Translations under genes and position numbers: made by a program
Assembly (NCBI GenBank): GCA_002778195.1
Contig: PCDI01000003.1
Coordinates: forward strand, 930,001 to 994,000
Origin: Raffaelea ambrosiae
Lineage: Eukaryota; Ascomycota; Sordariomycetes; Ophiostomatales; Ophiostomataceae
Reading direction: 5' to 3'
Length of the DNA stretch: 64,000 nt
Notes under the pieces: model-generated
What the model was told of the DNA's origin: nothing
The model's input: only the letters and a program-made list of their open reading frames with translations
Database searches by the model: none
Shown: positions 1 through 10,565 of the stretch, piece by piece
Layout of the letters: every line of letters begins with the position of its first letter
Numbering within the stretch: the first letter of the stretch is position 1

Positions 1-1827
1 TCTCCCCCCAACGCCGGCACCACGGCCGGCCTCCCCACCACCTCCTTCCCGCCCCTGTTCTTCGGCCCAGGCACCAACACGACCACGCCCGCCACCTCGC
101 TCGTCGGCGCCCACGGCAAGTCCATCCCCCTGGACGACACCACTGCCGCCCACCGCACCTCTGCCTTGCGCGAGCTCAACAGCAACTTCCCGTCGCCCGT
201 CTACCGCCACCGCTACGCCAAGCCCGCCTCCGCTGAGAACAGCACCTACTCCCAGCCCGTCATTGTCCGCACCTACAGCGGCCCGCCTCCTTCGGCCTCG
301 TCTTCCACGCACTACCGCCCACCCAGCAGCCACCGCACCAACAGCCGCGCGGCGGCCGCACGTCGCATCCCCCTGCCGCCCGCCCCTGCCTCGGTGTCTG
401 CCTCGGTCCACACGGTCAGCTCCGCTGCTGGTGGCAGCAGCAAGCATGCGCCTGCCTCGAGCGCAGGAGGCGTGAAGGATAGCCTGTTTGGCATGGCCCG
501 TTCCAAGGTAAAGAAGGGCTTGTTACCGTGGCAGTGGGCCTCCAGTGGCACCGGCGACCACCACCAGGATGACCCCAAGCTGCCTCCTATGGAGGCCTTC
601 TCCTACAAGGGCATTATGGCAGAGCTCCAGGCCACAACCGACATACGCACTGACCTGGATCGTATTGCCGAGATTTGCGCCCGTTCCCATTACAGTCTCA
701 GCAACCAGTATGACGCCCACGTGGCCCCCCATGGATCCGGCGCCGGTTTCATCACGACCGTGACCCAGCGCTCCAAGGGAAGGAAGAAGCAGCCTCCCGG
801 AACCGGGGGCCCCACGCTCCAGGCTGTGCCATCAGACGATGACGAAACCGGCTCACGAGGTGCTCGCAGACGACGTGGCGGTGCTCCGAGAAGTGGCCGC
901 CGCCAGAGTGCTGCATATGGGACCCTCGAGACAATCATGTCCTCTAGCCGATCATCCGAAGAGGACAAGACGAAAAAGAAGTCCGCCGCCGAAATTGCAG
1001 AAGCCGTGCGCGGTCGGGCCGTCCGAAAAGCAGCGGATACTGTTGTTGCAGCAAAGACCACCGAGACAGACCAACCCTGTTCCAAGTCTGGTTCCAAATC
1101 AGGGTCTGGGTCCAAGTCGCCGCGTGGAAGCGGCCGCGGAAAGCGGGCCGGCAAGGATTCTGTCAAGGCAACCTCTGCCGAGCGCCTTGCTGAAGGCCGT
1201 GCCTCACCTGTACCAGATGCCCCACCATCAGCTGGATCATCGGGACGCTCCAGCGGCAAGCGCTCGCATCGGCGAAAACCTACGTCCTTTGCCCATGCTG
1301 TGATGGACAGCAACAAGCGACACCGTTCCCGGTCTGCGAAGACGGACAGCAACAATCCCATACCACTTGGAGCCGATGCATCGGATGCTGTTTCTTCCAC
1401 AGTGGCTCTTCTCAGCGATCCTGCCCTGCCACAGACTTCGCACAGCCAGTTCGAGATACGAGCAGCCCCCGGTACGAACGTGACTGGCCACAGACAAGTC
1501 GACCACGTCCATCTTGCAGGCGAGCAAGCCGGTGCCAATGGACTTGCAGACGCAAATGGAGAACCTTCTGGTCACGACTCTGCCGTTGACGTCAACGGGA
1601 CTGTCTATTCCCCTGCTTCAGATGAGGATATCGCTGGGTTTCTCTCGGGCCTGGGCAACTGGTTTCCATGGATGGCTGCTAGCGGATCCAACCAGCCATA
1701 CCACCATCACGCAAAGACTTCCTCACAAGCTGGCAGTCACCAAGCGGAAGGGAGCCTTCGGGAGTTGCTCAAGAATGTCGACAGCGGCAAGCCATGCAAA
1801 GGAAAGGCTGTCGTGGATCACGATTAA
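1..1827 (+). CDS. Hypothetical Ser/Lys/Arg-rich protein, 5' partial
   Basis: The frame is open from the first base of the window to TAA at 1825-1827, so the gene enters from the left and its start is not visible (608 codons seen). Most of the product is disordered: Pro/Ser-rich at the beginning, then basic Lys/Arg/Ser-rich stretches with repeated GSKSGS-like motifs around 1080-1150. One stretch near 590-760 looks folded. It contains the hydrophobic-acidic segments FSYKGIMAEL and LDRIAEICARS followed by LSNQYDAHV, and is probably the conserved core. The end carries a short aromatic patch (GNWFPWMA). No signal peptide or membrane segment is visible in this part. Codon use is strongly GC3-biased, as in the other genes here. 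I do not recognise the family; a nuclear or regulatory role would be a guess from the basic composition only. Confidence 0.75.
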   Translation, partial: SPPNAGTTAGLPTTSFPPLFFGPGTNTTTPATSLVGAHGKSIPLDDTTAAHRTSALRELNSNFPSPVYRHRYAKPASAENSTYSQPVIVRTYSGPPPSASSSTHYRPPSSHRTNSRAAAARRIPLPPAPASVSASVHTVSSAAGGSSKHAPASSAGGVKDSLFGMARSKVKKGLLPWQWASSGTGDHHQDDPKLPPMEAFSYKGIMAELQATTDIRTDLDRIAEICARSHYSLSNQYDAHVAPHGSGAGFITTVTQRSKGRKKQPPGTGGPTLQAVPSDDDETGSRGARRRRGGAPRSGRRQSAAYGTLETIMSSSRSSEEDKTKKKSAAEIAEAVRGRAVRKAADTVVAAKTTETDQPCSKSGSKSGSGSKSPRGSGRGKRAGKDSVKATSAERLAEGRASPVPDAPPSAGSSGRSSGKRSHRRKPTSFAHAVMDSNKRHRSRSAKTDSNNPIPLGADASDAVSSTVALLSDPALPQTSHSQFEIRAAPGTNVTGHRQVDHVHLAGEQAGANGLADANGEPSGHDSAVDVNGTVYSPASDEDIAGFLSGLGNWFPWMAASGSNQPYHHHAKTSSQAGSHQAEGSLRELLKNVDSGKPCKGKAVVDHD

Positions 1828-3026
1828 TAAAGCTAGGGCATCGGGTTCCCTCTTCCCTTATCCCCCTTATCCCTGGACACTTTCCCCCTCCCCTTTGGGA
1901 CGTTCCCTTTCCTGTCCCCCAGTTTACTCCATTTCACCTTCTCACTTGTAAACCTGCCCCCTTTCTCTTCTCATTTGGTCTATTGTTGCTGCTAGTTCCT
2001 GCGATAAAAAAAAGTGCATGACAAAGCTATTCTTTTTTTGGCTTTTGGCTAATGGCTCGCTTTCTTTGTCCTCTTCTTGTTTTTGTATTATACACCTTTT
2101 TTTGTCTCCCTTTTTTTACCTTTTTTTCGTTACTATTCTTGCGGCCACGGCCAGTTTTTTCCCCATCAAAGTCTTGGGTTGTTTCTATGATGATTGATGA
2201 TTTATCTACCCCATGTTGTTACGACTTCATGCCCCCCTTTATTTTTTTTATGACAAACCATTACCCCTTGTTGACGCGACAAGTTTGTTTTTCTATCTTT
2301 ACAAAAAGGAGAGACGATCTGGAGAGTTTTTTGTGTGTTTGTGTGTTTGGGTGTGGAGGCAAATGGATACTGTGAGAGGATCCCATATACATTTTTCTTT
2401 ATTTTCATTATATACATAAAATGGGGGTCGAGGATTATACGGCCATTATTTTGGTTCTATTATTTGAAGGGTATGTTCGGAATTTTGAAGAAGAGACCAA
2501 AAATGACAAAAAGTAGCGAGTTGAAAGGAAATTTATCCTGGCTGTGGAAGAGGAAAACGAAGGTTTGATGCTATGATTTAAGCAAACGAACAAACTCGTT
2601 CTAGGGCAGTCGGTGGCTTATTCTTCTGCCCCCTTAATCCAGCATTGTTAGTATTATCAACGCCGATTGCACGGTTTTCATATGGTTTGTCTTGAGAAGC
2701 CGAAAAATGGCCAAAGTGTAAATGAGTGATAATATTGGCCTCTTTTGACAACAATTTTTCTGCATTCGTCGTCAGGCGCTTTCCTTGGTTATCCCAAATA
2801 AAATAAAGATAAAAACAAAACTTGACTTTTCCCTCTCTTCCTCTTTCTTCTTCTCTCCACTACATTGAGGCCCCTTTTCTCCCCCAATGTCTATTATTAC
2901 AAAAAAAAGTGACTTCCGCCTTGAGCACTGCAACAAGAAGCCGCAACAACCCCCCACTCCCCTTGTATGCCTATCTCCTGTCTCTCCCATGCTCCCGTCC
3001 TTCACTCACGCTTCTTTCTTCTTCCT
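1828..3026. other. Convergent intergenic spacer
   Basis: Spacer between two tail-to-tail genes. It is T-rich on the + strand with many poly-T/poly-C runs, as expected for two facing 3' UTRs. The short open frames here have no coding character. No RNA gene or repeat family was recognised. Confidence 0.6.
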
Positions 3027-6000
3027 TCACAGAGGCGTGCCCACAGCCACAGTCGGCTCGACCCACTCCATTTGCTGGTCGTTGTCCTTTTCTAGGCTCG
3101 GCCCTGCCTCTGGTTCGGGTTGGGGTTTAGGCCCAGCCTCAGGTTTCGTGGCCTTTTCCGCTGGTATGCTGGATTCTCCCGGCATGTCGGGTGCTCCTGT
3201 TGCTCCTGGTGCCTGTGCTATAGGCGGGCCACCCGCGAGGTTGGTGCCTCTGTCTTTCTTGTCCTCGGATGGGACCACAGTGTCCTCGTCATCCTTACCG
3301 GCTTGAAAGGCTACTGCGGCTTCTTCCTGCTGTGACCTGCCCTCGCTATTTTCCTTCTCCCCTGGCCGCTTGTCAACTTGGCTCTCCTCCACGTGCAGGC
3401 GCTTAGCCTCCCGCGGGCGAGTCTTGTCGTCGGCTGCATCAGGGGCGGCGGATGGCAGCGGACGCTTCTTTTCATGGCCATCTCCCGCTGTGGGTGCTTT
3501 GCGAATTGTGTTGCCCATTATGCTTGCCGTGTATGCCGCCATGGCGGCAGCCGCCGTACTATCGGTAGCAGCAGCGACAGCGGTGGCAATGGCGGTGGTA
3601 GCGGCGGCGGCACTAGCGTCGTCGGCAGCGATGGCGGCAGTAACATTGTCGGCAGCAGCAGTCTTCGCAGCACGTTTCGCGGCCTCCCTTTCCTTGCGAT
3701 CGTTCTCCCGCCGCAGGGCCTTGGACTCGAACTCGTGCCACTCGCCCTCGATACTGGCGAGTCTGCTGCGTGTTAGTGGGAGGAAACAGTGAGAACAAGG
3801 GGGTGGGGGAGGTAGGTTTTCACATACTCTATGGCTTGCCGTGGGGGTGGATCTTCCAGGACAAAATAGGCGTGTTGCAGGACCTCAGCCGCGGTGGGCC
3901 GTTTGGCCGGATCGTAGCGGAACATGGCGGAGAGGATGTCAAAGGCGGCCGGGGAAACACGGTCCACGTAGCGATCGGCAAAGATATTGGGGCGGCGATA
4001 GGTGGGCCGGAGCAGCTCGAACCAGGGCATGTCGACGAGGCCCGGCCAGTCGGCCTTGGACGGCGTTCCGAGGATGCTGTAGATCTTGTCGAGCTGGCGG
4101 ATCTCGCCGCCCTCGCCGGGGAAGACGGCACGGCGGGTAAAGATCTCGACCATGACGCAGGCAGCGCTCCAGATGTCGACGGCGGGGCCGTACTGGGTCT
4201 CGCCGAGCAGCAGTTCGGGCGACCGGTACCAGATGGTGATAACGCGGTTGGTGTAGTCGAGCTGGTGGCGCTTAGCAAAGAACCGGGCGAGGCCAAAATC
4301 GGCCAGCTTGAGGACGCCGTCGTGGCTGACCAGGATGTTGGCGGCCTTGATGTCGCGGTGCAGGACGCCGCGGCGGTGCAGGTAGTCGAGCCCCTGGAAG
4401 AGCTGCAGGGCCAGATGCTTGCGCTGGGCAGAGTCGAGTTTGAACGTCGGGTGGTTCAGCAGGCCGGTCAAGTCGTGCGACAGGTACTCAAAGACCATGA
4501 AGCAGTCGTTCTTCTCCACCATGACCTCCAGCAGCTCCACCACGTTGGTGTGCTTGAGGCTCTGCAGCAGCTTGATCTCGCGCACGGCCGTCACCGGCAG
4601 ACCTTCACGCTCGCCCTCCATGCGGATGCGCTTCAGCGCCACCTGCCGCCTGGTGTAGACGTGCATGGCCTTGAACACCTTACCGTACGTGCCGGAACCG
4701 ACGACCGACTCATTGCCCGGCTTGCGGTAGTACACAGACTCAGAGGCGGCGAGGTCCGAGGGCAGGGTCGGCCGTGGCTTCGGCTTCCTCACAATCTGCT
4801 TGACCTTGCGGACTCTGGGCCCACGCTGCTGCTGCTGCTGCTGCTGTTGCTGCTGTTGCTGCTGTTGCTGCTGACGTTGCTGCTTCTCCGCCCTCGCCCG
4901 GGACGACGCGGGCTCGGTAGGAACACCCCGGGGCAAGTCCCTCCGGGTTCGGTTGTCGTGCTGCGATGACAGCGACGGGCGATGGGAAAGAGAATGCTCC
5001 GGAGAGCGCTGCGAGCTCGGACGCTGCTGACGCTGTTGCTGCTGCTGCTGCTGCTGCTGCTGTTGTTGTTGTTGCGATTGCTGCTGCTGCTGCTGCTGCT
5101 GGGTCTGCCGGGGGGGTGCGGCATTGAACTTCTGTGCAATCTCCGCTTTGGGGGCTGCCACGGGTTGTTTGGAGGCAGTCTTGAAAGCAAAGCTGAACTT
5201 GGACGACTGGGGACCTGTTGGCGTCTGGCGGTTCGGCGGAGGAAGCTGCTCGTCGCCGGCCGGGCGTGTGTCTCCTTTCCTGCCACGGTTCTCTTCTTGG
5301 AGGCTGGGTCTCCTGTCGTCGTCCCTGGGCCCCGATGCCGGAGCTGTGTGTTCGCCGCCGCCGGGCATGGCCTCGTAAGGATGGAACGGCTCCTGCAGCG
5401 GAGGCTGTGGATGCTGTGGATGTTGTTGATGATGCTGGTGGAATATGCCAGGGTCGCTGTCTTGCATGACCAGGTCTTCGCCTTCGTAGACCGCAGGAGG
5501 GTATTGGTTGGGTTGGTGCTGCTGGTGGTAATGGCCCGGATGGGGGGAAGCTGCCATCGAGCTCCCCTGCGGGTAGTCGCCATCCACCGAGTGTCCCGCA
5601 CTCCACTGGCCATTGCTGAAGTTGCCCCCACTGCCACTGCTGTTTCGGTGGCCGCTGCCTCTGGGTGGGCCGAATTGGCCGCTGCGGAAGCCGCCACGAG
5701 GCCCTGGGGGGCCAGATGGTCCTGGCGGACCTTGCGGGGAGAACTGCTGGTAGTGGCCGCTGGGACCAGAGGGAGGACCGTAGGATGGCGAGCGGCCCTG
5801 GTGATAGGGCGACGGGCCAGGAGGGCTGCCATTGGGAGGGAGGGGAGGGGGAGGAGGAGGAGGAGGGTAGTTTCCTGAAGAGTATTGTGGGGGATAGTGC
5901 CTGTAAGACGGGGGTTGTTAGCAGCTGCAGCTTCTGGAAAGCTGTTGGAAAGCACTGGAAGATGGCGAGATAGAAACGCGGCGCCGTTTCTGCTGGTCTC

Positions 6001-7097
6001 CTTCTGATGCTTTTGAGTTTCCCCGAGAGCAGTTGTCTGCTGCTCCTCTGCCTCATTTCCGTCTCCTGTCTTATTCGGCTTCTCCTGCCTCGTCTGCCTC
6101 GTCTGCCTCTTCTGCCTCTTCTATCATTTCGGTGCTGTTTTCCACTTACCCGTGCGGGGAGTATTGCGGCTGGCTAGCCCATCCCTGGCTGCCACCGTAT
6201 GGCGACTGCGGCGGCGGCGAGCCGTGATAGGAGGCGTTTGGCGTCGCGTGGCCAGAAGACTGGGGGTGTGGTGGCTGACCCTGGGGTGGGGGAGGTGGAG
6301 GAGGGTATCTGTGGGAGTCGTGAGGGTGGTGCTGCGGTTGCTGGTGGTATGCGTGTTGCTGCTGCTGCTGTTGCTGCGAATGCTGGCGTCCCTGCGGCGG
6401 ATAGGGGCCCTTCATCTGCGAGCCATACCCGCCGCCGCGGTAGCTGCCGCCTCTCATGCCGCCGTTGCCGTTGCCGCTGACGTCGTCGTCGTCGTCGTTG
6501 TCGAAATCAATGTCCGATGCCGTCGGCGTGCGCGAAGCGTCCCTCTTGTGGCTCTTCCTTTCCCTGCTCGGCCGCGAAGACGACGGGTCGTGTCTGGTGT
6601 CGCGCGGCGAGATGGAGCGCGGTGGAGGCGACGCCGCCCCAGAGGCTCGGCGGTGTCTGCCGCGGTCCCCGTAGAAAGGAGACGAGTGTCGCCGGTTCGG
6701 GTCGGGCGTGTGGCCTCGGCGGGAGTCGGTGTCGGACGGGGAGTACTGGTGGCGTGGGGAGGGTCCCGGAGAGCCGCTGTGTGGACGGCCTCGAGGCTCG
6801 CCCAGGGGTTGGAGGTTGGGGTTGTCGTCGCCTCGGAAGGCCAACGGCTCGTTCCTAAAGGGAGAGCGAGAGCGGTTGCGTCGAGGAGGGGGAGGAGGGG
6901 GGGGGGGAGAAGGGGAGGCAGGTCGGAGCGGCGGTTTCTGGACTGTTTCTTGTTTTTGGAGCGGCGCTCACGGCGCGCCGACGGCGATCGCGGCGAGAAG
7001 CGGCGCGACTGGCCGCCAGGCGGCGAGCGAGAGCGGCGGCGCGGATTGCCGGCCTTGCTGGACCGATAGGGGCTCCTGTCTCGTCGCGGCCGCTTTG

Positions 7098-7152
<55 letters not shown>

Positions 7153-8109
7153 AGATCCGCTTCGGTCACCACGGCCACCACGACCACCAGCACTCGGATC
7201 GCTGCCGCCAAAGGACACGCTGGGACTGCGCGGTCGCTTCGCTGGGAAGGGACGCCGGTCGGGCTCGGGGCCGTCAAAGTCGTCGCCGCGGCGCGGGTCT
7301 CGATGCCGGCCGCGCTCCGAAGTGTCTCGAGGGCCTCGCAGATCCCGCGCGTCTCGCGTGTCCTGGCGCGCCCTGCTGCCGGGCCTGCCGTCTGCCCTGT
7401 CTTCTGGTCGGCCGTCCGCGGTTCCGTCAGGCCGTCTGCCGTCTCTGGAGAGCTCGCGTGCGTGGCGCGACGACGATGCGGCCGGGTACGCGTGCGGCTC
7501 GCCTCCGCGGTCTCGACTGCTACGCTCGTGCGGCGATCGACGGCGGCGCTGGGCGTTTCCCTTCCGCGAGCCTGCTCCTCCTCCGCCACCACCACCGGTC
7601 GCCTTCGGCTGCTTCTGCTGGTGCTGTTTCGCTGATGCCCGCCGGCCCTCCACGTCGTCCGCGTCGCGTGCTCCTCCTCCGGCGATGCTCGTCCGTCGAT
7701 GGCGGTGATGTTCGCGGCTCTGGTCGCGGTCTCGGTCGTCTCCTCGGCCCTCGCGGTGCGGCTCTCGTTGCCGGCTCTCGCGCTCGTGGCGGCCGTCTCG
7801 CTCTCTGGCACCCTCTCGCCCGCTCTCGCGGTCACGGTCTCCGCGGTCGCCTCGATCTCGATTCCGGTCTCGATCCCGGCCTCTCTTTTCTCGCTCGCGC
7901 TCTCTGTCGCCCTCGCGTGTCCGATGAGCTGCTCCTCGGGGCGATGGTGGTCCGTTCGACGTCATACCTCGAGCGTCTCTGGATCTGTGGTTGGGGTGCG
8001 CGTCGCCATGTATGTGGCCGTCGATGTGGCCGTCTGCTGGCATTTCCACATTTCCGTGGCGATGGAAGGACGTAAAAAGAGTCGCCTCCATATGGGGGGT
8101 GTGCGGCAC
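3027..8109 (-). CDS. ctk1: CTD kinase subunit alpha, Ctk1/Lsk1/CDK12-type cyclin-dependent kinase
   Basis: Catalytic subunit of the kinase that phosphorylates Ser2 of the RNA polymerase II CTD during elongation. Proposed exons: complement of 6150-8109, 3828-5900 and 3027-3762; donors GTAAGT and GTATGT, branch points GCTAAC and CACTAAC. The kinase domain lies at about 3860-4720: glycine loop GSGTYGKV, C-helix PVTAVRE, HRDIKAANIL (4337-4366), DFG, then WYRSPELLLG. After it come the Ctk1-typical EGEWHEFESKALRREN and a basic tail rich in Ala and Glu. The N-terminal half is RD/RE/RS-rich with poly-Q tracts, like the RS domains of CDK12/13. A single frame requires one extra C (or two fewer) in the run of 11 at 6897-6907; otherwise the RNRSRSPFRNEP segment is out of frame. 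The start could also be the ATG at 7965 (MTSNG). About 1,589 residues with the frame corrected. Kinase identity is firm; the 5' part is less so. Confidence 0.88.
6897..6907 (-). other. Homopolymer (C11 in coding sense) where the ctk1 frame breaks
   Basis: Upstream of this tract the frame reads an RS-like, lysine-rich segment; downstream the coding-looking frame (poly-Pro, then RRNRSRSPFRNEP) is shifted. A length of 9 or 12 C would make one open frame across the tract; the window has 11. No convincing intron donor/acceptor pair surrounds it. Confidence 0.7.
7099..7152 (-). repeat. CAG trinucleotide repeat coding poly-Gln in ctk1
   Basis: Nearly pure (CTG)18 on the + strand, read as 18 consecutive glutamines in the N-terminal half of the CTD kinase. 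Two more CAG/CAA tracts lie at about 4833-4873 and 5033-5100, flanking a linker just before the kinase domain. Confidence 0.9.
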
Positions 8110-8907
8110 GACGCTGTCGATTTTTTGGGTGGAGGTCTCGTTCCTCTTTTTTTTTTTTCCTGCCCTGCTGTTAGGCCTGTTCTTTTAGTGCCGTTTCTGG
8201 CCTGGGCGCTGCTCCCTCGGGGTGTTTGGCGCACTGTTTCCGTGCGTCTTGCAGCTAATGACGCCTAGACTTGCTGAAGACGCCCCCCCGTGCAGCTGCA
8301 CCTAGACACCCACACCAGCGACCGGGCTGTCCAATAGGCGCTGTGAGGCAGTCGTGAGGCTAGCCTGCCGTCAAAGCCTGTCAGGGTGCTCTAAAAATCC
8401 GCTCAGGCCAGCCAGGCAGTCATCATTTGCCTGTTTGGCAGTGCCTGTAGCTGCTCACTGCGCCCCAGAAAGTGCAGGCACAAAACAGCACGCGGATGAT
8501 CTCCCGAACAGAGCAGCTGTGACGGAGGTGATGTCTCTGCCTCCAGCGTCCTTCTGCTTCAGCAATGCTTCGTTCGTTGGTCTGTCTTTGCTGTTTCTTT
8601 GCCGTCCTTTTTTTGGTCCTTTCTGGAGGGGTTTGGTGGCGTCTTGCCTGTTTCGCCCCTTGCGGCCAGATTGATCTGTTCGGGAAGGAGCGATCGACTC
8701 TCAACTCTTCTCCCCTTCTGAAGCAGCGACAGCTGCAAATGTTAAAAATGCTTGAGAGCTGTTTTCACTTTGTCAGTCTCCGCTTTGCATGCTGAATCCA
8801 GGTCTGCTCTTCCGCATCTGTCTGTTGGTCGATGTGGGAAGATAAGCCTGGTTTTGTTGGCGCCCAATATCCAGACACGCCTCAATTCAATCGAGGAGCG
8901 CGCGGCG

Positions 8908-8938
8908 TCGTGCCTGGGTCGTGCCTGGGTCGTGCCTG
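8908..8938. repeat. 11-bp tandem repeat, about 2.8 copies
   Basis: TCGTGCCTGGG twice exactly, then a third partial copy. Confidence 0.85.
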
Positions 8939-9321
8939 AACAGCACTACCCATCGAGCTCCGTTTGTCGGACAACGAAACCCACTCGCTTCTGTCTCAGT
9001 GCCACGTTCATGCCATCTGTTTCGATGGCTCTCTCGTCTCAGCTGCGTTCTCTTCTCGCTGCTCCAAACGACGAAAGACGATACAGCCGAGGATGAGCAA
9101 CAGAGCCGTCACTCGGGGTAGCTACATACGATTGCACGGGCAATGCCGCGTGCGGTTTTACGAGAGAGAATAGAGAGCCAGGCCGCGAGAGCAGAAGTCC
9201 AGCACCTGCCAACACCTGCGAATATCCACCATTCTCCTGTTCCTGCGTTCCCAGTGTATTGTCCCTGTTGGCCTCCTTTTCCATCATCCTAGCCTCGCAG
9301 AGCCTCGATGTCTTGAGGCCA

Positions 9322-9867
9322 TCAACAGTCAAAGAAGAAGCCGTATCCTCGGGTTTGGCCCAATTGTCTGTTCCAGCCGGACGTGCCACAGCAGTCGGCA
9401 CGGCGTGTTCTGCGGTCGAAGTCGTAGGACTTGGGTCTTTTACAGTCCCTCCACAGCGCAGACGATGGAGGTCCCGGCTTGCACCCTGGTCGCCGGCAGC
9501 GACCTGCAAGCACAGGAGCCTCGCAGACACCCCTGATGCTGTCCGCTTCAACACAACCCTTTTGTTCTTGGGAATGTGGGTTGTGGTCGAGCGAAGTACA
9601 GGACGTTGCATCTAGCATATTCTTCGCGGAGCAGTCGTCATCGCATGCGGCCTGTCCGTCCGAACCACAGACGGTGCTAGTTGTAGGACTAAAGCCACCG
9701 TCTCCAGCCAATGTAGTGAGCCTTGAAAAGGCGCAGCACCCTTCTTGTGCAGGGCTATTCCCCTTTGCAGACAGGGTGCATAGTCGTGGACCGCCATTAT
9801 TTTGGTCAAACAGCCACAGAACAAAAACGGTAGCCGAGAATGGCCGGCAGATTCTCTTCAACATCAA
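9322..9867 (-). CDS. Possible small cysteine-rich protein (weak candidate)
   Basis: An uninterrupted frame of 181 codons starting ATG ATG. The product has 16 cysteines (an even number, nearly 9% of residues) with two CC pairs and several CxxxC/CxxxxC spacings. Near the N-terminus, after KRICR, is a short hydrophobic stretch (FSATVFVLWLF) that could be a weak signal-peptide core, but no clear cleavage site follows. Against it: frames on the other strand are also open over the same interval, so stop-poor composition may explain it, and codon bias is weaker than in the firm genes. I recognise no family. Confidence 0.2.
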   Translation of the reverse strand: MMLKRICRPFSATVFVLWLFDQNNGGPRLCTLSAKGNSPAQEGCCAFSRLTTLAGDGGFSPTTSTVCGSDGQAACDDDCSAKNMLDATSCTSLDHNPHSQEQKGCVEADSIRGVCEAPVLAGRCRRPGCKPGPPSSALWRDCKRPKSYDFDRRTRRADCCGTSGWNRQLGQTRGYGFFFDC

Positions 9868-10565
9868 GAGACAAAGAGTGCGCTGTTTTTAAAACAAAGG
9901 CGGCCAGCCACCCATGAAGAACGGTCCGGAGACAAAGGATATTCGTAGCAAGCTGCTCCAGTGAGGCACAAGAAACGTCTCGCACGTGCCTGCCTCGCTG
10001 AAAAGAAGACGGGGTCACCCTGGCGAGGCAGTGACGCTGAGCACGTGTAGAGACGACAGCGTGTCTTCGGCCATGCTTTCCGAATATCATTTTGTGAATA
10101 AGAATCGACATGCCGTCGCTTACGACACACGCGCGAGGGTGGCGGCTTTGTTTGCGCGGAAAACGGCGGTGGGTTGAGAGAAACAAGTGGCGTGGAGGAG
10201 GAAGAAATAACAAAAGGCTCCCGACTATAGGCGAGGGACAAAGGCGGTGAAATATTAAGGGCACTGTGAGGCTAGCAGTGCACGTGCACCTACCACCCAT
10301 ATATACTACCCAGATTCCCTTTATTAATATTAGTTAATGAGCAGTCAGACATGGCAGTGTGTACGACTTGAATTTGAACAATCTTTTTGAATCCAAAAAG
10401 ACGGGTCACAAAACTGCGGAAGAAGAAAAAATACCGAGAGAAGATGTAAACATGAAGAGGATATGGAGAGGTTTACGGGAAGCCAAAAAAATATACAAAT
10501 AGATCAAAACAAGCCCCCAATGGAAAAGAACAGCATCTACGACCAGGCCATTTCCGACTCCCAAC

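Larger units (their letters stand above)
8110..10565. other. Spacer upstream of ctk1
   Basis: About 2.5 kb between two minus-strand genes. It should hold the ctk1 promoter and 5' UTR and the 3' UTR of the next gene. An 11-bp direct repeat (TCGTGCCTGGG) occurs nearly three times at 8908-8938. Several overlapping open frames lie at 9039-9892 on both strands; only a cysteine-rich one is worth noting and is listed separately. No RNA gene was recognised. Confidence 0.5.

Noticed and set aside
690..1538. 282-codon minus-strand frame opposite the first gene
   Set aside because: Antisense shadow of a GC3-biased coding region; Ser/Pro/Ala-rich with no family resemblance.
3770..4969. 399-codon plus-strand frame opposite the CTD kinase
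   Set aside because: Shadow of the kinase exon; its poly-Leu end is the reverse of CAG repeats.
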